Assembly: GCA_029240795.1 (NCBI GenBank)
Contig: JARDZP010000003.1
Location: 32,653 to 96,652 of the forward strand
DNA: 64,000 bases
Direction of reading: 5' to 3'
Source: Haloplasmataceae bacterium
GTDB taxonomy: Bacteria; Bacillota_I; Bacilli_A; Haloplasmatales; Haloplasmataceae
Shown here: piece by piece, positions 17,544 through 25,748 of the stretch
How positions within the stretch are numbered: the first letter of the stretch is position 1
Layout of the letters: the number at the start of each line of letters is the position of its first letter
Translations under genes and position numbers: made by a program
The notes under the pieces: model-generated
What the model saw: the letters and a program-made list of their open reading frames with translations, nothing else
What the model was told of the DNA's origin: nothing
The model's database searches: none

Positions 17544-17576
17544 AAAACTGTAACTAATTTAATTAGTTACAGTTTT
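17544..17576. terminator. bidirectional terminator
   Basis: Perfect 16-base arms 17544-17559 and 17561-17576 (AAAACTGTAACTAATT) are flanked by A-run on the left and T-run on the right, so it can stop both the decayed operon and the convergent degV gene. Confidence 0.88.
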
Positions 17577-17579
17577 ACT

Positions 17580-18425
17580 TTATTTTGTTATATAAAGGAT
17601 ACCAATACAACCTTTTCCACAATGACTTGATATAACGCATCCAGCTTTTGTTTCATAAAGATTTTCGATCTTTAAATTAGCCTTTAATTCAGTTTTTAAA
17701 TATTCTGCTTCAGTTTCAGCGATAGAATGAGTTACCATAACAAATTCAGAATCTAAAACTTCTTTATCACCTATAATTTGACTAAGTAATATTTTTAAGC
17801 CCTTTTTTTTGCCGATTGGTTTTTGTCCAACTTCCATACCACCGTTTAAAACATGAATTATTGGTTTAATATTTAAAACTAAGCTCATGTAGTTTGCTAA
17901 ACTAGAACAACGTCCACCCTTATGTAAATAATCTAATGTATCAATCACGAATGAAGTGTGAACTTTGGGTACAATTTCTCGTACCTTTTCTGCGATTTCC
18001 TTTGCACTTAATCCTGCTTCCGCAAATTTTGCAGCTTTCATTGCAAGTAATCCTACTCCACTAGATAAGTTTAAAGAATCGACACAATGTATTCTACCTT
18101 CAGGAAATTCAGCTGCAGCTAATAGGGAATTTTGATGTGTAACTGATAATTTAGAAGATATTCCTACGTATACAATATCTTTTTCCTCATTAATTAAAGA
18201 TTCAAAAAATTGATAAAAATCGCCAATAGAAGGAGCTGAAGTTTTAGGTAAAGACCCATTTTCATCAACTTTTTTATATAACTCTTCTGTGTTTATTTCT
18301 ACACCATCTTTATAAGTATTATTTCCAAAACCAACATAAAGTGGTAGAACCTTTAAATTATATTGTGAAATAATGTCTTGTGTTAGGTCACTTGTACTAT
18401 CTGTTACAATAACAACTTTTTTCAT
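17580..18425 (-). CDS. DegV-family fatty-acid-binding protein
   Basis: This 281-residue protein has the DegV hallmarks: N-terminal VVIVTDSTSDL, PSIGDFYQFFE, a SSKLSVTHQNSLLAA loop and DTLDYLHKGGRCS. Such proteins (FakB in Staphylococcus) carry fatty acids for phosphorylation by FakA in phospholipid synthesis. The ATG at 18425 is chosen because GGAGG lies just before it; the TTG upstream includes that ribosome site. It is a single gene ending in a shared terminator. Confidence 0.9.
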   Translation of the reverse strand: MKKVVIVTDSTSDLTQDIISQYNLKVLPLYVGFGNNTYKDGVEINTEELYKKVDENGSLPKTSAPSIGDFYQFFESLINEEKDIVYVGISSKLSVTHQNSLLAAAEFPEGRIHCVDSLNLSSGVGLLAMKAAKFAEAGLSAKEIAEKVREIVPKVHTSFVIDTLDYLHKGGRCSSLANYMSLVLNIKPIIHVLNGGMEVGQKPIGKKKGLKILLSQIIGDKEVLDSEFVMVTHSIAETEAEYLKTELKANLKIENLYETKAGCVISSHCGKGCIGILYITK

Positions 18426-18585
18426 AAATACCTCCAAAAAAACTATACATTTATAATTTTACTTTAAAAAAGCTGTTAAGTAAATAACTAAACACTTAAA
18501 CAAGAAAAATTTACCATATTTGTTGGTAGTTTTTTTAAAATTATTATATAATTAATTATCTAAAAAATAAAAGGTAGGTTATAAT

Positions 18586-19173
18586 TTGGAAAAGAAGCAA
18601 TTACCAATATTAAAAACACAGAGATTAACACTAAGAGAAATAAGTTTATCTGATGTTAATGATATTTTTGAATATGCATCAAAGGCGAATGTTGGACCTA
18701 GAGCTGGATGGTTACCGCACGTTGTGATTCAAGACACAAAAAGTTGGGTTGAGCACACGTTAAGTGAAGAATTTTCAGATTCAAATGTTGGGGTATTTTC
18801 GATTATAAATAACGAAAACAACAAAATGATTGGTACGATAGGATTACATCGCTATGATGTAAAAAATAATACTGTAGAGATTGGTTATGTGTTAAATCCT
18901 GCTTATTGGGGAAATGGGATTATGCTTGAAGCATGTATCGCAATTATCAAATGGTGTTTTGAATCTTTAAATATTTATCGGTTAGAAGTTGGTCATTATG
19001 AATTTAATTATCAATCTAGAAGAGTAATCGAAAAATCAGGGTTTAAACTTGAAGGTGTATCACGTCAAAAAATCGTATTAGTAAATGGTGAAAGATGCGA
19101 TTTATATAATTATGCCATTTTAAAATATGAATATTTTAATAATGAATTACCATGGCAAATTAACAAGAACTAA
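18586..19173 (+). CDS. GNAT acetyltransferase, RimJ/RimL-like
   Basis: This 195-residue protein has the GNAT pattern of the RimJ/RimL group: LKTQRLTLREISLSDVNDIF at the N-terminus, IGTIGLHRYD, EIGYVLNPAYWGNGIMLEA (acetyl-CoA binding) and RVIEKSGFKLEG. It should N-acetylate a protein N-terminus or a small amine; the substrate is unknown. The start is TTG with AAGGTAGG upstream. It is monocistronic. Confidence 0.85.
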   Translation: MEKKQLPILKTQRLTLREISLSDVNDIFEYASKANVGPRAGWLPHVVIQDTKSWVEHTLSEEFSDSNVGVFSIINNENNKMIGTIGLHRYDVKNNTVEIGYVLNPAYWGNGIMLEACIAIIKWCFESLNIYRLEVGHYEFNYQSRRVIEKSGFKLEGVSRQKIVLVNGERCDLYNYAILKYEYFNNELPWQINKN

Positions 19174-19277
19174 ATTACGAAATTACTTGATTTTGATTAA
19201 AAATGACATTAAATTATGTTAAAATATTACTAGTTATTGTATAATAATGGATATATAATAGATAAGAGGGGGTCACA

Positions 19278-20090
19278 ATGAAGAATAAATATGGAAAAGT
19301 GGCACTTGTAGTTGGTGCATCTTCAGGAGTAGGAAAAGAAATTGCGGGCTACCTTTTAAATGAAGGTTATAAAGTTTATGGAACTTCACGTAAAGCAACA
19401 TTTCCTAGCTTTTTTGAAGATAAGTTACAGATGATACCTTTAGATGTTACTAATGAAGAATCAATAAAAAAAGCTGTTGATTTTATCATAGAGCGTGAAA
19501 AAACTATTGGTGTTTTAGTTAATTGTCCTGGCTATGGCTTATCTGGAGCGATTGAGGATACTTCGTTAGAGGAAGTAAAAGCAATCTTTAATACAAACCT
19601 TTTTGGTATTATTGAAGTATGTAATCAGGTTCTTCCATACATGAGAAAACAAAAAAATGGGCTTATTGTTAATATAAGTTCTGTGGCTGGTTTTATATCA
19701 ATTCCTTTTCAGTCAATGTATAGTGCTAGTAAATATGCTTTAGAAGCAATATCCGAAGCATTAAGAATTGAAGTTAAGCCATTTGGCGTTAAAGTGTCAT
19801 TAATTGAACCAGGAGATATGAAAACTAATTTTCAAAGAGTGTACACTAATAAAGCTAAAGACTCTGATTATGCAAAGTCATGTGAAAGAGCAGTTAACGA
19901 AATGATTAAATCAGAATCAAATGGACCTGGACCTATTGTTGTGGTTAAAGAATTTAAAAAAATTATAAATAGTAAAAACCCTCCTATAAGAAGAGTAGTA
20001 GGATTTCAATATAAATTTATAGCTTTTTTTAAAAAAATTGTTCCATCTAGATTTGTAGAATTTATTGTAACTAAGTTGTATCGAGTATAA
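19278..20090 (+). CDS. SDR oxidoreductase, candidate 3-ketosphinganine reductase
   Basis: This 270-residue classical SDR has GASSGVGKEIA, NISSVAG, YSASKYALEAISEALRIE and a C-terminal extension rich in basic and hydrophobic residues that could touch the membrane. It lies 43 bases upstream of a serine-palmitoyltransferase-like gene. Bacterial sphingolipid producers use an SDR to reduce 3-ketosphinganine, so that role is proposed. Alternative: a general short-chain dehydrogenase. GAGGGGG precedes the ATG. Confidence 0.6.
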   Translation: MKNKYGKVALVVGASSGVGKEIAGYLLNEGYKVYGTSRKATFPSFFEDKLQMIPLDVTNEESIKKAVDFIIEREKTIGVLVNCPGYGLSGAIEDTSLEEVKAIFNTNLFGIIEVCNQVLPYMRKQKNGLIVNISSVAGFISIPFQSMYSASKYALEAISEALRIEVKPFGVKVSLIEPGDMKTNFQRVYTNKAKDSDYAKSCERAVNEMIKSESNGPGPIVVVKEFKKIINSKNPPIRRVVGFQYKFIAFFKKIVPSRFVEFIVTKLYRV

Positions 20091-20133
20091 AATTAATATA
20101 TAATTTAAATATATGCGGGAGGATTATTTTTTT

Positions 20134-21306
20134 ATGGATATTTTCAACAAGTGTTATAGTTTCACTGATGCAAAAAAAGCTATTGAAGCAGGTGTTTATC
20201 CTTATTTCCATTCATTAAGTTCTGGACAAGATACTGAAGTAATTATGAACGGTATAAGAACTATTATGATAGGATCTAATAACTATTTAGGTCTTACTTC
20301 TGATGAGAGAGTTAAAGCTGCGGCGATTAAGGCTGTGGAAAAATATGGAACAGGTTGTTCTGGTTCAAGATTTTTAAATGGAACACTTGATCTCCACCTG
20401 GAATTAGAGGACAGATTAGGTAAGTTTTTACACAAAGAAGCAGTAATGACTGTGAGTACTGGATTTCAATCTAACTTAGCAATTATTTCAGCAATCGCCG
20501 GTAGAAATGATTATATTATTTGCGATAGAGGTAATCACGCAAGTATTTATGATGGATGTCGCTTAAGTTTCGCAAAATTAGTTAAGTATAATCACAACGA
20601 TATGGAAGATTTAGAAAGAGCATTACAATCAGTTCCAGAAAATTGTGGTAAAATCATCATTACTGATGGAGTATTCAGTATGGAGGGTGATGTTTGTAAC
20701 TTACCTGAAATGGTGAGATTAAAGGAAAAATACGGTGCAAGAATAATGGTCGATGATGCTCATGGTCTTGGTATGATGGGTCCGACTGGTAGAGGTACTG
20801 CAGAACATTATGGACTTGAAGATAAAGTTGATTTAATAGTAGGTACATTCAGTAAATCATTAGCAAGTCTTGGCGGGTTTGTCGCTGGTGATGAAGCTGT
20901 TATCCATTATGTTAGACACGTTTCACGTCCATTTATTTTTAGTGCATCTATTACCCCTGGAAATGCTGCATCAGCTTTAGAAGCGTTAAATGTTTTAGAA
21001 CAAGAACCTGAACGTGTAAAAAGATTATGGGATAATGCGAATTATATGAAAAAAGGCTTACTTGATCTTGGCTTACATTTAGGTAACACAACTACACCAA
21101 TATTACCTGTAATGACATATGAAGATATGAGAACATTCATTATCGCAAAACAACTTCTACTTGAAGGTGTTTACGTTAACCCTGTTATTTCACCTGCGGT
21201 AAATCCTGGTGAAGCATTATTAAGAACAAGTTATACTGCTACTCATACTTTTGAACAATTAGATTACGCTATAAGCAAATTTGAAAAAGTATTTAAAGCA
21301 TTCTAA
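20134..21306 (+). CDS. alpha-oxoamine synthase, serine palmitoyltransferase-like
   Basis: This is a PLP enzyme of 390 residues in the alpha-oxoamine synthase family. It condenses an acyl-CoA with an amino acid and releases CO2. Seen motifs: YGTGCSGSRFLNGT, the PLP-stacking His135 (RGNHASIYDG), VDDAHGLG and Schiff-base Lys241 (GTFSKSLASLGG). The C-terminal NPVISPAVNPGEALLRTSYT pattern resembles Bacteroides-type SPT more than Kbl. The ATG at 20134 follows GGGAGGA; the ATG at 20113 is upstream of that site. Pairing with an SDR rather than threonine dehydrogenase argues for sphingoid base synthesis; Kbl (glycine C-acetyltransferase) remains possible. Confidence 0.68.
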   Translation: MDIFNKCYSFTDAKKAIEAGVYPYFHSLSSGQDTEVIMNGIRTIMIGSNNYLGLTSDERVKAAAIKAVEKYGTGCSGSRFLNGTLDLHLELEDRLGKFLHKEAVMTVSTGFQSNLAIISAIAGRNDYIICDRGNHASIYDGCRLSFAKLVKYNHNDMEDLERALQSVPENCGKIIITDGVFSMEGDVCNLPEMVRLKEKYGARIMVDDAHGLGMMGPTGRGTAEHYGLEDKVDLIVGTFSKSLASLGGFVAGDEAVIHYVRHVSRPFIFSASITPGNAASALEALNVLEQEPERVKRLWDNANYMKKGLLDLGLHLGNTTTPILPVMTYEDMRTFIIAKQLLLEGVYVNPVISPAVNPGEALLRTSYTATHTFEQLDYAISKFEKVFKAF

Positions 21307-21320
21307 AATAAGATAAATAA

Positions 21321-21350
21321 GGGTATAATAACCAAATTGTTATTATACCC
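21321..21350. terminator. convergent terminator hairpin
   Basis: GGGTATAATAA (21321-21331) pairs perfectly with TTATTATACCC (21340-21350) across an 8-base loop, between the convergent ends of the SPT-like gene and the minus-strand winged-helix gene. Confidence 0.78.
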
Positions 21351-21359
21351 ATTTATTTT

Positions 21360-22403
21360 CTATAGATATTTACCATCATATTTTATAATTTTACTAAATG
21401 GCTCCTTGTAAAACATTTTGACTGCTTCAATTATCTCAAACTTTCGTTTCACCTTTTCTGATTCATCAAGTAAAAGTACAATATCATCTACATCATGTGG
21501 TCCTATTCGCCAATGTCCACATACCGCTCCTTTAAATTCTCCGTCAATTAGAATATATTGTAAAACTTCATAGTCTTTAAATAGATCCTTTAAAATATGT
21601 TCAGATGACTTTACTAAGAAATCAGAACGGTGTAAAACAAAAATTGAATCAATAGCTTGTTTTTCTTGATTTTGATTGATTAAATCACTGTCTTTACTTA
21701 AACAATAACCAGTATTTCCATCTATTTTTAGTTCATTAACAACTCCATCTTGGATTAATAGATCAAGACTAGTTTTTATATCTTTATTGGTTAATCTTAG
21801 CCAGCCTTTGAGCATATTTAAATCAGCAAATACAAGTAAATATAATGTCTTTTTGATTAATTCTGAAATGGCATAGCCTTTAGAATATTTATTTATATTT
21901 ACATCAAATTCACTTTCAAAGATATACCAACTACGTTCCCAATCTGAATCAACTTGATCTTCATATAGAATAAATGCTTTTTGTAGTTCGTGTAGGATTG
22001 GCATAATCTGTTTAGACAACATGCCTGATATGTCTTTGATTTGGTGACATGTTAAAGGTCCAACTTGTCTTATTAATTTTAAAATATAGTCATGTTTAAA
22101 GTCTAATGTCAATTCTTTTTTGTAAGCAGCAATGTAAATTTCGATATCATCAAAATAAACATACCCAACATTTCCACCTTGAAAACGACCTTTGATAATT
22201 TTCCTGATTGAGCGCATTTTATCATTATATTTTTTATCATCAAATAAGGTTCTATGAACAAGAGATGGTGGATCACCTGGTTCACTAAAGTAAATAGGTG
22301 ATACGGGCTGAATCAATCGGAAAAAGTTAATGTAGTCATCATAATTATTAATTTTATTTATTAAATTTTGTCTTTCTATTCTTGAAATATTTATTGAATT
22401 CAA
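21360..22403 (-). CDS. winged-helix DNA-binding protein, AlkZ/YcaQ-related
   Basis: This 347-residue protein resembles the HTH_42 family that includes the DNA glycosylases AlkZ/YcaQ. Support comes from the overall length, the C-terminal GEFKGAVCGHWRIGPHDVDD region and HRSDFLV. The catalytic QxQ-type motif of the glycosylases is not obvious to me, so it may be a non-catalytic relative. It is transcribed alone from a promoter embedded in a long inverted repeat (22437-22487). Function unproven. Confidence 0.5.
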   Translation of the reverse strand: MNSINISRIERQNLINKINNYDDYINFFRLIQPVSPIYFSEPGDPPSLVHRTLFDDKKYNDKMRSIRKIIKGRFQGGNVGYVYFDDIEIYIAAYKKELTLDFKHDYILKLIRQVGPLTCHQIKDISGMLSKQIMPILHELQKAFILYEDQVDSDWERSWYIFESEFDVNINKYSKGYAISELIKKTLYLLVFADLNMLKGWLRLTNKDIKTSLDLLIQDGVVNELKIDGNTGYCLSKDSDLINQNQEKQAIDSIFVLHRSDFLVKSSEHILKDLFKDYEVLQYILIDGEFKGAVCGHWRIGPHDVDDIVLLLDESEKVKRKFEIIEAVKMFYKEPFSKIIKYDGKYL

Positions 22404-22436
22404 AATTATCCCTCTATTACTTAAATAATTATTTTA

Positions 22437-22487
22437 ATTATACTTTATAAATAATCGATATTCAACTTATTATTTATAAAGTATAAT
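22437..22487. promoter_or_regulatory. 19-base perfect inverted repeat containing divergent -10 boxes
   Basis: Arms 22437-22455 and 22469-22487 are perfect reverse complements with a 13-base centre. On the minus strand TTGAAT (22465-22460), a 17-base spacer and TATAAT (22442-22437) form a good promoter for the winged-helix gene. The mirror-image TATAAT lies at 22482-22487 on the plus strand. No T-run follows, so it looks like an operator or cruciform, not a terminator. Confidence 0.6.
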
Positions 22488-22662
22488 AATAAGATCGGTA
22501 CATTCAAAAAATGTTGATAACTGAAAAGTATTACTGTTATTTGATACTAAAATAGTAAGTTTTTATTATTATTAAAGCAATGAATGAATGTAAAACGAAA
22601 TTTCAAGGGGAGAAAACAAAAACATAAATTTGAAAGTACGAAATGATCTGAAAGGATATTAT

Positions 22663-23700
22663 ATGAAAATAATTAATACAGCGATTATTGGCTTTGGTTT
22701 ATCAGGAAAAGTTTTTCATGCACCAATAATAAGTAGCATGGAATCATTCAATCTATCAAAAATATATACTAGAAATCAAGAATCAATTAGTTATATATCC
22801 AATAATTATGTCAATACAAAGATCGTTAATGATGTAGATGAAATTATGAATGATTTGGAAATTGAGTTAGTAATCATCTCAACTCCTAATGAGTTTCATT
22901 ATGAGTATGCTAAAATAGCACTTGAAAGTGGTAAACATGTCATAGTGGAAAAACCATTTACAATAATAACTAAAGAAGCAGATGATTTAATTAATCTTGC
23001 AAATAAAGTAGAAAAAGTATTAACTGTTTTTCAAAATCGAAGATATGATAGTGATTTTAAAACAGTTAAAAAAGTCATTGAAAGTGGTAAATTAGGTAAT
23101 ATAGTTGAATATGAAGCGCATTTTGATCGGTTTAGAAATTATCTTAAAAACTCATGGAAAGAAGAGAATAAACCTGGCTCAGGTATTCTTTATGATTTAG
23201 GTCCGCATTTAATTGATCAAGCACTTATGTTATTTGGATTACCTAATCAAATTTTTGGGGATATTAGAATTCAACGAGAATGTGCAAACACAACTGATAA
23301 TTTTGAGCTAATATTATACTATGATAAACTAAAAGTAACTTTAAAAGCAGGAATGTTGGTCAAGGCAAATCTTCCTCGCTATATCATTCTTGGCGATCAA
23401 GGCACTTTTATTAAATATGGTATGGATGTTCAAGAAATGGAATTATCTATAGGAAATAAACCATTAAATGATGAATGGGGAATAGAACCAGAAAGTATCT
23501 GGGGAGAACTTAACACTGATAAATTAGAAAAGGTAATTTCTGAAAAAGGTGATTACCGAGTATTTTATCAAAATATCTATAACACAATTGTATATGATGA
23601 GAAACTTCAAGTTACACCAAAACAAGCAGAGCACACAATAAAAATAATAGAACTAGCAATATTAAGCAATAAAGAAAAGCGAGTAGTTGAATTTAAATAA
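22663..23700 (+). CDS. Gfo/Idh/MocA-family oxidoreductase
   Basis: This 345-residue NAD(P)-dependent dehydrogenase has the Rossmann motif TAIIGFGLSGKVFHAPII, the conserved EKPF (VEKPFTI) lysine motif and GGxxxDLGPHLIDQ (GSGILYDLGPHLIDQALML) with the catalytic His. These enzymes oxidise or reduce sugars, inositols or biliverdin; the HAPII motif places it with the YdgJ/YvaA-like inositol dehydrogenase branch. The ATG at 22663 follows GAAAGG; the TTG at 22630 is less likely. The leader is long (about 170 bases). Confidence 0.88.
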   Translation: MKIINTAIIGFGLSGKVFHAPIISSMESFNLSKIYTRNQESISYISNNYVNTKIVNDVDEIMNDLEIELVIISTPNEFHYEYAKIALESGKHVIVEKPFTIITKEADDLINLANKVEKVLTVFQNRRYDSDFKTVKKVIESGKLGNIVEYEAHFDRFRNYLKNSWKEENKPGSGILYDLGPHLIDQALMLFGLPNQIFGDIRIQRECANTTDNFELILYYDKLKVTLKAGMLVKANLPRYIILGDQGTFIKYGMDVQEMELSIGNKPLNDEWGIEPESIWGELNTDKLEKVISEKGDYRVFYQNIYNTIVYDEKLQVTPKQAEHTIKIIELAILSNKEKRVVEFK

Positions 23701-23766
23701 GATAAAAACTGTTAAATTGAGTTCTTTAGAGTAAAATTCATTATTATGAATGAACAATAACATAGA

Positions 23767-23822
23767 AAAGAACTGAAAAGAGAATCAAAAATTCAAAATC
23801 TTGATTCTCTTTTCAGTTCTTT
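23767..23822. terminator. 22-base-pair convergent hairpin
   Basis: Arms 23767-23788 and 23801-23822 are perfectly complementary over 22 bases with a 12-base loop, directly against the stop codon of the minus-strand DUF438 gene and after the plus-strand dehydrogenase. It serves both strands; neither side has a long T-run. Confidence 0.75.
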
Positions 23823-23823
23823 G

Positions 23824-25074
23824 TTATTCCGACAATAATCTTTTTTCACCATCAAGAGCTTTAATTGTTGAAATTTCTTGAGTAAATTCTAATGTACCTA
23901 AATATTTACCTTGTTCATCTCTAACAGCGAAATACCGAATATAAACAAATATGCCTTTCATCTTAATCCAAAAGTCTTCATGATCTTTTTTCCCGCTTTT
24001 AAAATCCTCTAGTATCGTTTCTACTACATGGACACTTTTTGGTGGATGGCAGTTTTGCACAGTTCTTCCAATGACAGCTTTTGTTCTTGGAAATATTCGT
24101 TCTTTACCATGTGAGAAATATCTAACTACATCAAATTCATCAATAAAGGTAATGTCAACAGGTAATGTATTTAACATGAAATCAAGTTGTTTTAAAGTGA
24201 TGACACCTGTTTCAAAATGGATGTTACCATCAGGTATATTATTATTTATATTTTGATTATCACTATTATTCATTTCTATTACTTTCTTAGGCACCCATTT
24301 TTCTGGTTTATCAATTAGAGTATAACCTAGTTCATTACTTTCTTCTTGAATTTTAAACCATTCGTCTTGTGTTAATTTTTCTTCAGCCATAGGAAGTAAG
24401 ATGTTTTCTTCTTTAAAAATCATTTCATTGACCTTATAGATTACTTTTTCAATTTCGGATAGGATTGTATCCTTTGAAATTGTATTATCTTTTATTATAT
24501 TTAGTAGGTTTTTAATATCTCTTCTTATTTCATCATCTACACCCCACATCACTTTACCAGGTCCATAGATACCATATTTCTCTAAGTATGGGAACAATAA
24601 ATTCTCTTTTCTTAAATAATGTTTATCAACGTCATATAATAGGTTAATATCTTTTATTAACTTTTCTCTGGTTGAATCATGATCATTTTCATTAAATAAA
24701 TCCATATGGAAACTAAATTTAACACTTAAAAATTGTTTGAGTGCTGCATTCTCACGATATATTGTATTAATAGGATGTCCTATAGTACCTCTTGAAGGAG
24801 TTATCCCGTGTATATCATCTATTGACCCTTTAAAAACAGCCGAATGGACATCACATAATCTTTGAACTTCGGAAATTGCTAAGCCTTCTTTAATTAATGC
24901 TTGTTCTAAATCAGATATTTCTGATGCAGATACTTTTCCAAATACTTTTTCAAATTCATTTTTAACTTCATCAAAGTTCCTACCATCATGAAGTTGTAAG
25001 ATGAGTTCTTTCAATTTATTTTGTCTTTCTGATTTTGTTGAGGTTAATTCGCGATTATTAATAAATTCACTCAT
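23824..25074 (-). CDS. DUF438 hemerythrin-PAS protein
   Basis: This 416-residue cytoplasmic protein has three parts: an N-terminal DUF438 domain (LKELILQLHDGRNFDEVKNEF), a hemerythrin-like helical bundle (HPINTIYRENAALKQF, HYLRKENLLFPYLEKYG, IFKEENILLPMAEEKL) carrying His and Glu iron ligands, and a C-terminal PAS domain. The architecture is that of predicted oxygen or nitric oxide sensors. The third ATG, at 25074, is chosen because AGAAAGGATG lies at good spacing. An FNR-type box lies in the divergent intergenic region. Confidence 0.85.
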   Translation of the reverse strand: MSEFINNRELTSTKSERQNKLKELILQLHDGRNFDEVKNEFEKVFGKVSASEISDLEQALIKEGLAISEVQRLCDVHSAVFKGSIDDIHGITPSRGTIGHPINTIYRENAALKQFLSVKFSFHMDLFNENDHDSTREKLIKDINLLYDVDKHYLRKENLLFPYLEKYGIYGPGKVMWGVDDEIRRDIKNLLNIIKDNTISKDTILSEIEKVIYKVNEMIFKEENILLPMAEEKLTQDEWFKIQEESNELGYTLIDKPEKWVPKKVIEMNNSDNQNINNNIPDGNIHFETGVITLKQLDFMLNTLPVDITFIDEFDVVRYFSHGKERIFPRTKAVIGRTVQNCHPPKSVHVVETILEDFKSGKKDHEDFWIKMKGIFVYIRYFAVRDEQGKYLGTLEFTQEISTIKALDGEKRLLSE

Positions 25075-25144
25075 TATTTTCATCCTTTCTAAAAACATGA
25101 TTATCTTTCTGGTTTTATCATATAATAAATAAAAGTTTAATAAT

Positions 25145-25158
25145 GTGATTTACATCAA
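25145..25158. promoter_or_regulatory. FNR/DNR-like box
   Basis: GTGAT-TTAC-ATCAA matches the Crp/Fnr-family palindrome TTGAT-N4-ATCAA at nine of ten positions. It lies between the divergent hemerythrin-PAS and DUF454 genes, so it could link both to oxygen or nitric oxide supply. A cognate Crp/Fnr regulator is not in the window. Confidence 0.5.
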
Positions 25159-25208
25159 ATTTAAAAAGTTATCTTTATATTATAATAAGGTCATAAGGAA
25201 GTGTTACA

Positions 25209-25586
25209 ATGATCAAAAAAGGATTGTTAATGAGTATTGGAAGTATCGCGGTTATTTTAGGACTGATCGGTATCATATTACCTATTTTACCCACAACACC
25301 ATTTCTATTGTTGGGAGCTGCTTGTTTTTTTAGAAGCTCGAATAAAATGTATAAATTGTTAATAAATAATCGTTATCTAGGTGTTTATATAAAAAATTAT
25401 CAAGAAAAAAAAGGGATACCTTTAAAAATTAAAATTTCTGTCATAACATTTCTATGGATATCGATCATCTACTCAGCTTTTTTTGTTTTAGATCAGTTAA
25501 TTTTAAGAATTATCATTTTATCAATCGCTATTATTGTCACTTACCATATTTTAAAACAAAATACATTTAATGAGAATTATAAATGA
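25209..25586 (+). CDS. DUF454 (YbaN family) membrane protein
   Basis: This 125-residue protein has the diagnostic start of the family: two glycine-rich helices with IILPILPTTPFLLLGAACFF, then a soluble linker and two further helices. YbaN-like proteins are widespread and of unknown function. AAGGAAG precedes the start. A terminator follows at 25635. Confidence 0.85.
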   Translation: MIKKGLLMSIGSIAVILGLIGIILPILPTTPFLLLGAACFFRSSNKMYKLLINNRYLGVYIKNYQEKKGIPLKIKISVITFLWISIIYSAFFVLDQLILRIIILSIAIIVTYHILKQNTFNENYK

Positions 25587-25634
25587 TAAAGATCATATAG
25601 ATTACAAGAAACATGTAGATCGTTTTGAATAAAG

Positions 25635-25671
25635 AAGAGTCAAGCTACTAAAAGTATGCTTGACTCTTTAT
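25635..25671 (+). terminator. intrinsic terminator after the DUF454 gene
   Basis: AAGAGTCAAGC (25635-25645) pairs perfectly with GCTTGACTCTT (25658-25668), followed by a short T-rich stretch. Confidence 0.75.
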
Positions 25672-25748
25672 ATTGATATTGATATTGATTTCTATCTATC
25701 AAAGTGATATACTTTAACAAAGTAAATTGACGTTTAATAGGTGATAGT

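Noticed and set aside
18511..18537. Weak hairpin TACCA...TGGTA followed by seven T upstream of the acetyltransferase gene
   Set aside because: Stem of only about five pairs and no clear upstream transcript to terminate or attenuate.
20134..21306. Annotation as Kbl (glycine C-acetyltransferase) or BioF
   Set aside because: Neither a threonine dehydrogenase nor biotin genes are nearby; the partner is an SDR and the sequence pattern is closer to bacterial SPT. Kept as an alternative, not excluded.
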